A stretch of 64,000 nucleotides of DNA from an uncultured Acidobacteriia bacterium (GCA_903909435.1 CAIVVT010000051.1:1-64000), one strand, 5' to 3'. Positions 44,948-54,683 are shown, numbered from the stretch's first letter. Numbers and translations: made by a program. Notes: generated by a model from the letters alone, not told the origin.

Positions 44948-46648
44948 ATGAGACCGCTTTTACTCCTTCTCACTTGTGCGGCAGCGTTGTTCGCCGATCC
45001 GCCGGTTACCGACATCAAGCTCGATCAGGCGGGGTACCTGCCCACCGCTTCGAAGATCGCATTCGTGGCCGCGAAAGCGCCTGCTGCCACGTTTATCGTG
45101 AAGCGCACCACTGACGACAAGGTCGTCTTCAAGGGCCAACTGAGCGCGGCGTCCGCCGACGCCGATTCCGGCGATCTGGTCCAATCGGCCGACTTCAGCA
45201 AGCTGAGGAAGCCCGGATCGTACTACCTGCAGGTGCCGGGCGTGGGCAGAAGCTGGGGCTTCAGCATCGCCAAGGACGCCTACTCGCGGGCGTGGTATCT
45301 CGCCATGCGTTCGTTCTATGGCCAGCGTTGCGGCATAGCGGTCGATCTGGGACCGGAGTTCCCCGGTTATAAGTACGACGCATGCCATCTCGAAGGGGCC
45401 TATCACACGTCGTCCGGCAAGAGCGGGACCAAACCTCCCTCGGGCGGCTGGCACGACGCCGGCGACTACGGCCGCTACGTGGTGAATTCGGGTATCAGCA
45501 CCGCGACTTTGCTGTGGACCTACGAGATTTTCGGCTCGCGGGTTGGCAAGATCGGCCTTCGCATTCCGGAATCGGCCGACGGCAAGCCCGACATCCTGAA
45601 CGAGATCAAGTGGAACCTCGACTGGATGCTCTCGATGCAGGATTCCGACGGCGGCGTTTGGCACAAGCAGACCAGCGAGAAGTTCTGCGGCTTCGTGATG
45701 CCGCAGAAGGATACGACTACCAGCTACGTCATCGGCACGGGCAAGGACCCCTTCAAGAGTTCGTGCGCGACGGCCGATTTCGCCGCGGTAATGGCCATCG
45801 CGGCCCGCGTTTACAAATCCGTCGATGCCGGGTACGCGGAGAAGTGTAAGCAGGCTGCGGTTCTGGCCTGGGCTTGGCTCGACAAGCATCCGACCGTCCT
45901 ATTCCGCAATCCCGCTGGCGTCTCGACGGGAGAGTATGGCGACGGCAACTGCTCGGATGAGCGCCTTTGGGCGGCGTCCGAGCTGGCGCGCACGACGCAC
46001 GATGCCGCCTATGACAAGTACTTCGTCGAACACCACGCGGAATTCATGAAATCGCTCCGCTCTGACGATCCGCCGAGTTGGGGCGGAGTGGGTGCATTGG
46101 CTTTGTGGAGCTATGTTCTGGGGTCAGGCAGCGACGCTGCGGCGGCCGGGGCTATCCGCAAACAGATGATCGCCGCCGCCGACGAACTGGTGGCTCGCAC
46201 CGCGAAGAACGGCTACCGCGTGAGCCTGACTTCGAAGGAATACATCTGGGGCTCGAACGCCGTGGTGGCGAACTATGGCGTCCAACTTCTGGTGGCGAAC
46301 GTGGTCAATCCAAACCAGCGCTACGTCGAGACGGCCCTCGACAATCTGCACTACCTGCTCGGCCGCAACACGCATTCGCTCTCGTTCGTGACGCAGGTCG
46401 GCGACCACCCCTTCCGTCATCCGCATCATCGCCCGAGCGCGTCTGACAATCTCGAAGAGCCCTGGCCCGGATTGCTCTCCGGCGGGCCAAATCACGCCAG
46501 GCAAGATCCGGCCATGCAGAAGCTCCCCAACCTGCCTCCGGCCAAGATGTATCTGGATGACGAAGCCTCCTACGCAAGCAATGAGGTGGCGATCAACTGG
46601 AACGCACCGCTGGTGTTCCTCCTGGCGGGCACGTTGCCCGAGAAATAG
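44948..46648 (+). CDS. Exported GH9 endoglucanase (cellulase)
   Basis: The 566-residue precursor has a signal peptide (MRPLLLLLTCAAALFA), an N-terminal CelD-type Ig domain (VTDIKLDQAGYLPTASKIAFVAA) and a GH9 (alpha/alpha)6-barrel. The nucleophile-water-activating residues are D170 and D173 in GGWHDAGDYGRYVV, and the proton donor is E546 in SNEVAINWN. The HRPSASD signature also appears. It hydrolyses beta-1,4-glucans such as cellulose or mixed-linkage glucan. GAGGGG is just before ATG 44948. It follows hutG by 45 bp but is functionally unrelated. Confidence 0.93.
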   Translation: MRPLLLLLTCAAALFADPPVTDIKLDQAGYLPTASKIAFVAAKAPAATFIVKRTTDDKVVFKGQLSAASADADSGDLVQSADFSKLRKPGSYYLQVPGVGRSWGFSIAKDAYSRAWYLAMRSFYGQRCGIAVDLGPEFPGYKYDACHLEGAYHTSSGKSGTKPPSGGWHDAGDYGRYVVNSGISTATLLWTYEIFGSRVGKIGLRIPESADGKPDILNEIKWNLDWMLSMQDSDGGVWHKQTSEKFCGFVMPQKDTTTSYVIGTGKDPFKSSCATADFAAVMAIAARVYKSVDAGYAEKCKQAAVLAWAWLDKHPTVLFRNPAGVSTGEYGDGNCSDERLWAASELARTTHDAAYDKYFVEHHAEFMKSLRSDDPPSWGGVGALALWSYVLGSGSDAAAAGAIRKQMIAAADELVARTAKNGYRVSLTSKEYIWGSNAVVANYGVQLLVANVVNPNQRYVETALDNLHYLLGRNTHSLSFVTQVGDHPFRHPHHRPSASDNLEEPWPGLLSGGPNHARQDPAMQKLPNLPPAKMYLDDEASYASNEVAINWNAPLVFLLAGTLPEK

Positions 46649-46835
46649 GGACGAACTTCCAACTGACGCTCCCGGCAGGTTACGCCCGGCGAACACGGGT
46701 TCCTCGCGCGCGCCGTTCGTCCTTGCACCTGCGGGCACAAGCGGAGTCAAAGGCGTGTAGAATTGATTGTTCCGCGTGCCCGGCAGCGCGCCGCGGCAGA
46801 CGCTTTCCTGACTACACGACCGAATTGGAGTTAGC

Positions 46836-48053
46836 TTGCCGACCAATCCAGCTCAGCCTCTAGCGGGCGCAAAGACTGCGGTTCAACCGCCTCCGCGCAA
46901 CATCGCCGTCGATGCCTACCGCGGATTCGTGATGTTGCTGATGATGGGCGAAGTGCTGCGTTTCGGCACGCTTTCGCAGAACTTCCCCGGCAACTGGTTC
47001 TTCTCCGTCCTGGCCTTCAACCAGGACCACGTGCCGTGGGCGGGGTGCTCTCTGCACGACATGATTCAGCCCTCGTTCTCGTTCCTGGTGGGAGTGGCTT
47101 TGCCGTACTCTATCGCCAGCCGCATGGCCAAAGGCGGAACGATGGGCAAGCTGTTTCTGCACGCGCTGTGGCGCTCGTTCCTGCTTGCCGCGCTGGGAAT
47201 CTTCCTGCGCTCCCAATCCGGCCCCGTCACGAATTTCACCTTCGAAGACACGCTCACCCAAATCGGCCTGGGTTACCCGTTCCTGTTCCTGTTGGGTTTC
47301 GCCAAACCGAAGTGGCAGTGGAGCGGACTAGGGGTGCTGCTGTTCGGCTACTGGCTGGCCTGGGCGCTGTACCCGGTGCCCGGCCCGGGCTTCAATTATG
47401 AGGCGGTGGGCGTGCCGGCGAACTGGCCCCATCTCTACACCGGGTTCCTGGCGCATTGGAATAAGAACACCAACCTCGGCCAGGCCTTCGACGTCTGGTT
47501 CCTGAATCTGTTCCCACGCGTGAAGCCGTTCCTATACAACGGCGGCGGATACCTGACGCTGAGCTTCATTCCAACTCTGGGAACCATGATTCTGGGCCTT
47601 TGCGCCGGGCGCTGGCTGCGCGCCGCGGCCCCGCGCATTCCGTTCAAACGCCTGCTGATCGCAGCGGCGATATGCCTCGCCGCTGGACTGCTGCTCCATT
47701 TCAGCGGCATCTGCCCTGTGGTGAAACGCATCTGGACGCCCGCCTGGACACTGTTCAGCGGTGGCGTTTGCTTCCTGTTCCTGTCGGCTTTCTCGTTTGT
47801 GATCGACGTGAAGGGCTATCGCAAGTGGGCCTTCCCGCTGCTCGTAATCGGGATGAACTCCATCGCCGCTTACCTGACTGCGGACATGGTCGGCAGTTAT
47901 ATCCACCGTTCGTTCCAAATCCACATCGGGATGAACATCTTCCGGGTTCTGGGTGACGGTTTTGCACCCACTCTGCAGGGCGCGGCGATCCTGTTGACCT
48001 ACTGGTTGATCCTTTTCTGGATGTACCGGCGCAAGCTGTTCCTGAAGATCTGA
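46836..48053 (+). CDS. DUF5009/HGSNAT-like integral-membrane acyltransferase
   Basis: The 405-residue protein has ten or so membrane segments. The first segment starts RNIAVDAYRGFVMLLMMGEVLRF, the DxxRG motif of heparan-alpha-glucosaminide N-acetyltransferase-like (NagX/YeiB-related) proteins; the histidine in SLHDMIQPSFSFLVG, seen in this family, is also present. Such proteins may acetylate amino sugars across the membrane. Start codon TTG at 46836, with GGAG seven bases upstream; no ATG exists before the first membrane helix, so the TTG is well supported. No glycan-biosynthesis neighbours identify the substrate. Confidence 0.82.
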   Translation: MPTNPAQPLAGAKTAVQPPPRNIAVDAYRGFVMLLMMGEVLRFGTLSQNFPGNWFFSVLAFNQDHVPWAGCSLHDMIQPSFSFLVGVALPYSIASRMAKGGTMGKLFLHALWRSFLLAALGIFLRSQSGPVTNFTFEDTLTQIGLGYPFLFLLGFAKPKWQWSGLGVLLFGYWLAWALYPVPGPGFNYEAVGVPANWPHLYTGFLAHWNKNTNLGQAFDVWFLNLFPRVKPFLYNGGGYLTLSFIPTLGTMILGLCAGRWLRAAAPRIPFKRLLIAAAICLAAGLLLHFSGICPVVKRIWTPAWTLFSGGVCFLFLSAFSFVIDVKGYRKWAFPLLVIGMNSIAAYLTADMVGSYIHRSFQIHIGMNIFRVLGDGFAPTLQGAAILLTYWLILFWMYRRKLFLKI

Positions 48054-48073
48054 CGACCGCTGTGGGCTGTGTA

Positions 48074-48094
48074 GGGCGGCTCTCCAAGCCGCCC
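48074..48094. terminator. GC hairpin after the acyltransferase gene
   Basis: GGGCGGCT and AGCCGCCC form a perfect 8-bp stem with a CTCCA loop, 20 bp after the stop codon. The stem sequence and CCAA-like loop edge resemble the other short GC palindromes here. No U-run. Confidence 0.4.
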
Positions 48095-48208
48095 CACCAG
48101 GAGCGCGCCGCGGCGATACCCCTAGAACATTTTGTCCGCAAAAGGCAGGTTCCTACTACCACTGCACTCCCGACGGGCATAGAATAGGGCCGATTGAGGT
48201 TGTTTGTC

Positions 48209-49126
48209 GTGAAACTACATACACTTACTTGTGCAGCTATTCTATGCGCAGGCTCGCTTCTGGCGGTGCCCCTGGATATTGAGGGGTCGCTGGCCGAGCT
48301 GAAGACGCTGGTGGAGAAGAAGGATTCCGTGGAGGTTAAGAAGCTCGCCACGGAGATCAGTGCCCAGGCTCGCGAGGAGGCGGCGGAAGCCGCTCCGGCC
48401 GCGGCGGCAGACAAGGAAGCCTGGCAGTCGAAAGTCGCCCGGGCGAAGGAGATCGATCTCTACACCGAGTACGCCCTGTCAGCGACCGCACTTCAATCCG
48501 AACCCGCGGTACTCGTCGATTTGATTGCCACGCTAGAGCATCAGAACCCGAAGAGCAAGTATTTGGACGATGCCTATGCGGCCTATTTCGTGGCTTTGAC
48601 GAAATCCGGCGCTGCCGCCAAGGTACCTGCCGTGGCCGAGAAAGCGCTCGCGAATTTTCCTTCCAATCCGGATATTCTGTACGTTTTAGCCGATGCTGCC
48701 TACGCGGGAAAGCGATTTGATCGCGCTGCCGCCTTTGGCGCCCGCCTGGCCGCCGCCATAGCTAAGAAAGCGAAACCCGAGGGCATGCCGGCCGCTGATT
48801 GGGACAAGAAGAAATCCTTGACCTCCGGTTATGCGTACCGCATCGCCGGCTTGTCCTACTTCCAGCAGAACGACTACTTCAACGCCGAGAAGAACCTGCG
48901 TCCGAGCATCCCGTTCCTGAAGGGTGGGGACGAGGGCACCCTCGCGACCGTGCTCTACTGCATGTGCGTTTCGGACTACAACCTCGGCCGCCAAGGCCTG
49001 AACAAAGCGCAGATGCTGGAAGGCGCGAACTATTGCGATCAGGCTGCGAAGTTGAAATCGCCCGTGGCCCAGCAAGCCTGGACCAACGCCCACAATATCC
49101 GGGCGGAAGCCGAGCGCAAGCGCTAA
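48209..49126 (+). CDS. Exported TPR-like protein of unknown function
   Basis: The ~305-residue precursor begins with a signal peptide (MKLHTLTCAAILCAGSLLA) when read from GTG 48209, which has GAGG upstream. A TTG five codons earlier is also possible. The mature part is alpha-helical with tetratricopeptide-like helix pairs (PAVAEKALANFPSNPDILYVLADAAYAGKRFDRAAAFG; AYRIAGLSYFQQNDYFNAEKNL). It likely mediates protein contacts in the periplasm. No partner is visible. No specific family is recognised. Confidence 0.65.
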   Translation: MKLHTLTCAAILCAGSLLAVPLDIEGSLAELKTLVEKKDSVEVKKLATEISAQAREEAAEAAPAAAADKEAWQSKVARAKEIDLYTEYALSATALQSEPAVLVDLIATLEHQNPKSKYLDDAYAAYFVALTKSGAAAKVPAVAEKALANFPSNPDILYVLADAAYAGKRFDRAAAFGARLAAAIAKKAKPEGMPAADWDKKKSLTSGYAYRIAGLSYFQQNDYFNAEKNLRPSIPFLKGGDEGTLATVLYCMCVSDYNLGRQGLNKAQMLEGANYCDQAAKLKSPVAQQAWTNAHNIRAEAERKR

Positions 49127-49304
49127 CCCTGTCGGGCCTGCAGCGGCGCCGCACTTCGACGGGTTGAAGTCCGGCGTCGCACCGCGCAGTGAATCCCTGC
49201 CGGGATGCCGGCCGGGCGTGTCCTCCGGATCGGTGGACGGCGTGCTGCTTGCGCGGAGGCAGGAGCAGCAGTTTCACGCTACTTACTTGTCCTTACCGGG
49301 ATAC

Positions 49305-49979
49305 ATGCGATTGAATGTGCGAGTCCTCGCGTTGGGGATGTCCGTCGCGGCGAGCCTTGCCTACCTGTTGCGGTCCGGCAGTCCTGTGCTTCCGGCGGAT
49401 GTCATCCTGAAGGGCCTCTCCGTAACATTGCTCGGTGTCGTCGCATTGCGTGCCAGCAGAGCTTTCCTGGCCGCCGCCCTGTTGCTTTCTTCGGTTGGGG
49501 ACGTGCTGCTCGAACTCGACCGTTCGTACTTCCTACTTGGCCTTGCGGCGTTCCTCACTTCGCATCTGCTTTACACCACGCTGTTCGTGCGTCACCGGGC
49601 GGAACTGAGCCCTGCGTCTCGACAACTGGTGTGGCCCGCCCTGTTGGCCTGCTACGGCGTCGGCTTTGGGATTTGGCTCACGCCGTCGCTGGGGGAGCTG
49701 CGCGTACCGGTATTCTGCTACATCGCTGCGCTGGTCGCGATGGTGGCAACTTCCAGCCGGGCGAACTACCGCAGTCGCTGGGTCTTCCTCGGCGCGCTGC
49801 TGTTTCTAGCATCCGACTCTCTGCTCGGCACCGGCAGGTTCAAGCTGCAAATCCCCGGGAGCGGATCTCTAATCTGGATAACCTACTACCTTGGTCAATG
49901 CGCGATTGCGCTCGGCGTGCTCGCCGAGACCCCGGTCACCCCATCCCGCGACGGCCCGGCATTGCAGGCGGGTCGCTAA
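49305..49979 (+). CDS. YhhN-family membrane protein (lysoplasmalogenase-like)
   Basis: The 224-residue product has seven to eight hydrophobic helices and the YhhN signatures SSVGDVLLELDRSYFLLGLAAFLTSHLLY (about 64-92) and FLASDSLLGTG (165-175), which carry conserved acidic residues. Family members, including TMEM86B, hydrolyse the vinyl-ether bond of lysoplasmalogens. Whether this bacterium makes plasmalogens is unknown. Start ATG 49305 is the first Met before the first helix; the frame is open upstream. Convergent with hemCD (31-bp gap). Confidence 0.8.
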   Translation: MRLNVRVLALGMSVAASLAYLLRSGSPVLPADVILKGLSVTLLGVVALRASRAFLAAALLLSSVGDVLLELDRSYFLLGLAAFLTSHLLYTTLFVRHRAELSPASRQLVWPALLACYGVGFGIWLTPSLGELRVPVFCYIAALVAMVATSSRANYRSRWVFLGALLFLASDSLLGTGRFKLQIPGSGSLIWITYYLGQCAIALGVLAETPVTPSRDGPALQAGR

Positions 49980-50010
49980 TCCTCAAGATCCGCAGCGCAT
50001 GTTTGCAACT

Positions 50011-51675
50011 TCAGATTTCCGCGCGGGCGATCGCGTCCGCCAAGCCTTCGGCGGTGGACGGGTTGGCCTCGGCCGCGACGGATAGTCCGTGCCGCAGCGC
50101 GGCCTCGGTGGTGACCGGCCCGATGGAGGCGCAGTGCACTCCGGCAAGCGCCTCGATGCCCACCACCGCCAGCAGGTTCTTGACCGTCGATCCGCTGGTG
50201 AACGTCACCCAATCGGGCTTCGCCGAGCCGAAGATCTGGCGTGCTTGCTGTCCGAGTCCCGGGGGTGCAATGGTCCGGTAGACCGCCACCGCATCGACCT
50301 CGGCGCCGGCCCTCCGCAGTGCGTCGACTACCGTCTCGCGGGCTGCACTGGCGCGCGCCCATAGCACCCGCTTACCCGCGATGTCCTGTACGGCCAACGC
50401 CTCCACCAACGCCTCGCCTACGTAGTCGTCAGGCATCAGGTGGACCGCCAGTCCGTGGTTTTCGACCGCCGCCGCAGTGGCGGGTCCGACCGCGCAGATC
50501 TTCGCGCGGAGCGTCCCAACGGGTGCGCCGGCCAGTTTCGCCCGCTCCAGGAAGAACCGCACCCCGTTCGCCGATGTGAAGACCAACCAGTCGTAGCGGT
50601 CCAGGGCGGCAATCGCCTGGTCCACGCCAGACGAGTCCTCGGGCGGCGCGAAAGTTACCACCGGCAATTCAACGACTTGCGCGCCCATCCGGCGCAGGGC
50701 CTCCGACAGGGTGCTGGCCTGATCGGCCGCGCGGGTGACCACCACCCGTTTGCCGGCCAGCGGCAGCGCCTCGCCGTAAGCCGCCCGCAGGAACTCGCGC
50801 CCGCCGCTCTCCAGCAGGCGCAGCGCCATGCTTTCACCCAACTCAGCCGCACCTTCGACCGTAGATTCGTCCATCAGCACGACTACGTCGCTCCCGTCCG
50901 GATGGGCGATCAAGGCGCGCATCCGGACGCGGCCATCCGCCACCTCGGCGTGCGCCCCTATGGGCACCTGGCATCCGCCGCCCAGAGCCGCGAGCACGGC
51001 ACGCTCGGCCGTGACGGCGGTGTGTGTCGGTTCGTGGTCGAGCTGACGGCAAATCTCGTAAGCCTCGGACCCAGCCAGGGTTTCAATCGCCAAAGCGCCT
51101 TGCCCCACGGCGGGACACATGATCTCGGGGGTCAAGAGTTGGGCGATACGACCACCCCACCCGAGCCGCCGCAAGCCCGCCGCTGCCAGCAGGATCGCAT
51201 CGTACTGCCCCTCGTCGAGCTTCCGCAAACGCGTGTCCAGATTGCCGCGAATGTTCTCGATCACCAAGTCCGGACGCAGGCGCTTCAACTGGGCTGCGCG
51301 GCGGAGCGAACTGGTGCCCACGCGGGCGCCCTGTTTGAGCTCGCCCAGAGTGATTCCGACCAGTGCGTCAAAGGGCAATTCGCGCTCCGGGATGGCGGCA
51401 ATCGCCAGCCCGTCGGGCAGGACGGTGGGCAGGTCCTTGAGACTGTGCACGGCCAGGTCGATGCGGCCGTCCAGCAGCGCTTCCTCGATTTCTTTGGTAA
51501 ACAGGCCCTTGCCGCCGACTTGCGCCAGCGGCACGTCGGTAATCTTGTCGCCGGTGGTCTTGATGATCTCGAGGCGCGTCTCGACGCCGAGCGACTGCAA
51601 GCACGCCTCGATGTGATGTGCCTGCCACAGCGCCAACTGGGAACCGCGGGACCCGATGGTTAAGCTCTGAGCCAT
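50011..51675 (-). CDS. hemCD: Porphobilinogen deaminase / uroporphyrinogen-III synthase fusion
   Basis: The 554-residue protein joins two consecutive haem-synthesis enzymes. Residues 1-~300 are HemC, which polymerises four porphobilinogens; the dipyrromethane-cofactor cysteine is C235 in LGGGCQVPIGAHA. Residues ~305-554 form HemD (LAGKRVVVTRAADQASTLSE), which closes the ring to uroporphyrinogen III. GGAGG seven bases before ATG 51675 sets the start; a GTG at 51681 overlaps the hemA stop. Third gene in hemX-hemA-hemCD. Fusion presumably passes the unstable hydroxymethylbilane directly to HemD. Confidence 0.93.
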   Translation of the reverse strand: MAQSLTIGSRGSQLALWQAHHIEACLQSLGVETRLEIIKTTGDKITDVPLAQVGGKGLFTKEIEEALLDGRIDLAVHSLKDLPTVLPDGLAIAAIPERELPFDALVGITLGELKQGARVGTSSLRRAAQLKRLRPDLVIENIRGNLDTRLRKLDEGQYDAILLAAAGLRRLGWGGRIAQLLTPEIMCPAVGQGALAIETLAGSEAYEICRQLDHEPTHTAVTAERAVLAALGGGCQVPIGAHAEVADGRVRMRALIAHPDGSDVVVLMDESTVEGAAELGESMALRLLESGGREFLRAAYGEALPLAGKRVVVTRAADQASTLSEALRRMGAQVVELPVVTFAPPEDSSGVDQAIAALDRYDWLVFTSANGVRFFLERAKLAGAPVGTLRAKICAVGPATAAAVENHGLAVHLMPDDYVGEALVEALAVQDIAGKRVLWARASAARETVVDALRRAGAEVDAVAVYRTIAPPGLGQQARQIFGSAKPDWVTFTSGSTVKNLLAVVGIEALAGVHCASIGPVTTEAALRHGLSVAAEANPSTAEGLADAIARAEI

Positions 51676-51677
51676 GC

Positions 51678-52940
51678 TCACTCCTCCACACGGAACATGC
51701 GGCGAATCAACGCGATGGTCTCTTCCCCGTCAGGCAGCGCGGCGGCTCGGCGGATCTCCGTCAGCGGCCCGTGCGCGACCTTGTGCAACAACCCCCGCGT
51801 GTAGGCCGCCAGCGCCTCTTCCTGCTGCGGCGTGAGCGTACCCAGCTTGCCCTTTACGCGTTCCATTTCCGCCCGCGCCATCTCGTCGAGCTGTTGCTGC
51901 AATTTGACCAGGGTAGGAGCGACTTCGCGCGCTTTCCAGCGGTTCAGTAGCCGGTCGATCTCGCCGTCGATAATCTGCTCGGCGTCTTCGGCTTCCTTTT
52001 GACGGGTCTTGAGATTCTCCTCGACCGCCTTGCCCAGGTCGTCGATGTCGTACAGGAAGACGTTTTCAAGCTCGTTGACCGACGGTTCGACGTTGCGCGG
52101 CACGGCGATATCGATCACGAACATGGGCCGGTTGCGGCGCTTGTCCACCGCGCGTTTCACCTCGTCCTTGCGCAGAATGTAGTCCTGCGCGCCGCTCGAG
52201 GTCAGTACGATGTCCATTTCGGCCAGACGCGGCTTCCAGGCGTCGTAATCGATCACCTCGCCCTGGAACAAGGCGGCCATTTCCTCGGCGCGCCGGCGGG
52301 TGCGGTTGGTCACCAGTATCCGGTCGCAGCCCGAGCGGTGCAGGTGGCGCGCCGCCAGTTCGCTCATTTTCCCCGCGCCGGCGATCAACACCGTCTTGCC
52401 CTTGAGACTCCCGAAAATCTGGCGCGCCAGTTCGACCGCGGCGTAGCTCACCGAGACGGCGCTGCGCCCGATCTCGGTCTCGCTGCGGACACGCTTGGCC
52501 ACGCCAAAGGCTCGCGTCAGAACGTCGTCGAGAATGCCGTGCAGCGTGCCCAGTTCGTGCGCCGCGGCGTACGCGGCTTTCATCTGTCCCAGAATCTGCG
52601 GCTCTCCGACCACCATCGAATCCAAGCTTGCCGCTACCCGGAAGATGTGCCGGATTGCGTCCCGGTCGGACAGTTCGTAAATGTAAGCTTCGAGCGAGGC
52701 GGGATCGGATTGATTGCGTTCCGCCAGAAAGCGACGTACTCCCTCGGCCGCATCGCTGGATTGCACGGTGACCGCGATCTCCACCCGGTTGCAGGTGGAG
52801 AGGATCATCGCCTCGTCGGAGCCGGGGATCTGGAGCAGCATCCTCAGCGCGTCCGCGAGGACCGACTCAGGGATGGCGAGCCGCTCGCGCACTTCCACCG
52901 GCGCGGTGTGATGACTCAAGCCTGTCAGCAACAACTTCAT
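51678..52940 (-). CDS. hemA: Glutamyl-tRNA reductase
   Basis: The 420-residue NADPH enzyme reduces glutamyl-tRNA to glutamate-1-semialdehyde, the first committed step of C5 haem synthesis. The catalytic cysteine is C50 in ILSTCNRVEI, and the N-terminal GLSHHTAPVEVRE motif is typical. The NADPH domain (VLIAGAGKMSELAARHL) and the C-terminal dimerisation helices follow. Its stop codon overlaps the GTG of hemCD by GTGA; hemX lies 25 bp upstream. The genomic arrangement implies coordinated expression. Confidence 0.95.
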   Translation of the reverse strand: MKLLLTGLSHHTAPVEVRERLAIPESVLADALRMLLQIPGSDEAMILSTCNRVEIAVTVQSSDAAEGVRRFLAERNQSDPASLEAYIYELSDRDAIRHIFRVAASLDSMVVGEPQILGQMKAAYAAAHELGTLHGILDDVLTRAFGVAKRVRSETEIGRSAVSVSYAAVELARQIFGSLKGKTVLIAGAGKMSELAARHLHRSGCDRILVTNRTRRRAEEMAALFQGEVIDYDAWKPRLAEMDIVLTSSGAQDYILRKDEVKRAVDKRRNRPMFVIDIAVPRNVEPSVNELENVFLYDIDDLGKAVEENLKTRQKEAEDAEQIIDGEIDRLLNRWKAREVAPTLVKLQQQLDEMARAEMERVKGKLGTLTPQQEEALAAYTRGLLHKVAHGPLTEIRRAAALPDGEETIALIRRMFRVEE

Positions 52941-52965
52941 GAGTAAGGCAGATTCCCCAGCAGCG

Positions 52966-53802
52966 TTATCTGACCATCAGCGGCCGCAGTCCCACGTGGG
53001 CGGCCCAGGTCAACCCGCAGAATCCCAGTACGGCCAAGGCTAGAAACGCAGCCTTGCGCCCCCGCCACCCGGCGGAAGTGCGGAGAAACAGCATGACCAG
53101 GTAGAAACCCCAGGTCATGAGCGAGACCGCAATTTTCGGTTCGCTGATCCACTTGACTCCTAGTTCGATGGAGGCCCACGTGCTTCCCGCGATGACCGCC
53201 AGCGTGATGGCCACGAATCCGATGCTCATGGAATGGGTGATGATCGTATCGAGCGTACCCAGCGGCGGCACGCGCTCGATGTCCAGGAAACCCAGGAACG
53301 AACCAGTCATCTGCTTCTTCTTCAGCCGCTTCTCCTGCAGCAAATAGAACAGCGCGGCGCCGGCGCTCAGAAGCAATGCGGAATAGCCGACCAGAACCAG
53401 AACGATGTGCACCAGCAGCCAGATGTCGCGGATCTGGCGGTTGGCCCACGGCGCGATGGGCGCTCCCATGGCGGCAGCCACGCTCAGCACGGCGACCAGC
53501 GGGAACACGAACAGGCTGAGTCCCACGAACCGGTAACGCCAGTAGACCAGCAGGAACACGACGGCGAACATGAACGAGCACATCGAGGCCGTCTCGAAGA
53601 AGTTCCCCACCGGGATATGGCCCAGCGCCCGGGAGTGCTCGGCGATCGAAACGAAATGGAACACGACGGCCGTTTGGATTGCCGCCAGAGCAAACTGGAA
53701 CATGCGTGTTTCACGACGGAGCAGGGTCAGGATGGAATCCGCGAGCCCCACCAGATACAGCGCGGCGGCGACGCGCAACCACAATATAGGAAAATCGTTC
53801 AT
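52966..53802 (-). CDS. HemX/CcsA-like cytochrome c assembly membrane protein
   Basis: The 278-residue protein has about eight transmembrane helices and belongs to the CcsA/CcmC-like assembly family, marked by a tryptophan-rich segment near WASIELGVKWISEPKIAVSLMTWG and haem-binding histidines such as HSMSIGF and HFVSIAEHSR. Position directly before hemA and the absence of a full cytochrome c maturation operon suggest HemX, thought to influence glutamyl-tRNA reductase levels, or an early haem handler. ATG 53802 is the start. It heads the hem operon and is divergent from the SDR. Confidence 0.8.
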   Translation of the reverse strand: MNDFPILWLRVAAALYLVGLADSILTLLRRETRMFQFALAAIQTAVVFHFVSIAEHSRALGHIPVGNFFETASMCSFMFAVVFLLVYWRYRFVGLSLFVFPLVAVLSVAAAMGAPIAPWANRQIRDIWLLVHIVLVLVGYSALLLSAGAALFYLLQEKRLKKKQMTGSFLGFLDIERVPPLGTLDTIITHSMSIGFVAITLAVIAGSTWASIELGVKWISEPKIAVSLMTWGFYLVMLFLRTSAGWRGRKAAFLALAVLGFCGLTWAAHVGLRPLMVR

Positions 53803-53916
53803 GCCACAGGCACTTTCATTGACTCCAACGGAGGCTTCCGCAGGCCCAGCCAGTCATATCTCGGACGTTAACCTCAGTATAACTTGACGACCCCGTGCAT
53901 GCCGTCGTGGCATGCT

Positions 53917-54648
53917 ATGGCCATGGTAGTGAATCTCAAAGGGAAAACGGCTCTGGTGACGGGCGGATCCAGGGGCATCGGCCTGGCGATTGCGGCACGG
54001 CTGATCGAGGCGGGGGCCTCGGTGGCCATCTGCTCCAAGCGTGCGGAGAGTGTCGAGGAGGGTTTGAAGGCGCTGACGGGGCGCTTTCCCCAGGCTGGCG
54101 TAAAGATTGCAGGCATTGCGGCCGATGTCTCGAACCGGGACTCGGTGGCCGCCCTGTTTGCCTGGTTCGACCAGCAATTCGGGAACCTGGACATCCTGGT
54201 GAACAACGCCGGAGTAGGGATTTTCAAGAACCTCGCCGAGATGAACGCGGAGGAATGGAGAACGGTTCTGGGAACGAACCTGGACGGCGTCTACTACTGC
54301 ATTCACGAGGCGCTGCCCAGACTCAAGCAGCGCGGAGGGGGCTGGATCGTGAACATAGCGAGTCTTGCAGGAAAGAACGCCTTCGCCGGCGGGGCCGCCT
54401 ACAACGCCTCCAAGTTCGGTTTGTGCGGAATGTCTGAAGCAGTGATGCTGGACCACCGATATGAGGGTATTAAGATCACCACCGTGCTACCGGGCAGTGT
54501 GAGCACAGGCTTTGGACTGTCGGCGGAGGCGGAGTGGAAGATCGCGCCAGAGGATGTTGCGGATGCCGTGGCGATGGTGCTGGGCATGCCGGACAGGACG
54601 CTGATCAGTCATGTGGAAATACGGCCCTCAAGACCGCCAAAGAAGTAG
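53917..54648 (+). CDS. Short-chain dehydrogenase/reductase
   Basis: The ~243-residue SDR has TGGSRGIG at 15-22, NNAG near 96-99, S149 and the YNASK pair Y162/K166. A C-terminal VTTVLPGSVSTGF follows. The substrate is unknown; 3-oxoacyl-ACP-reductase-like members are common. The true start may be ATG 53917 or 53923, since upstream in-frame codons (TTG 53884, ATG 53899) have no ribosome site. The Clp-like gene begins 35 bp after its stop, on the same strand, which suggests co-transcription. Confidence 0.82.
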   Translation: MAMVVNLKGKTALVTGGSRGIGLAIAARLIEAGASVAICSKRAESVEEGLKALTGRFPQAGVKIAGIAADVSNRDSVAALFAWFDQQFGNLDILVNNAGVGIFKNLAEMNAEEWRTVLGTNLDGVYYCIHEALPRLKQRGGGWIVNIASLAGKNAFAGGAAYNASKFGLCGMSEAVMLDHRYEGIKITTVLPGSVSTGFGLSAEAEWKIAPEDVADAVAMVLGMPDRTLISHVEIRPSRPPKK

Positions 54649-54683
54649 TTCAAGGCGGTGCCGGGGGCGGGAGAAACGGCAGT

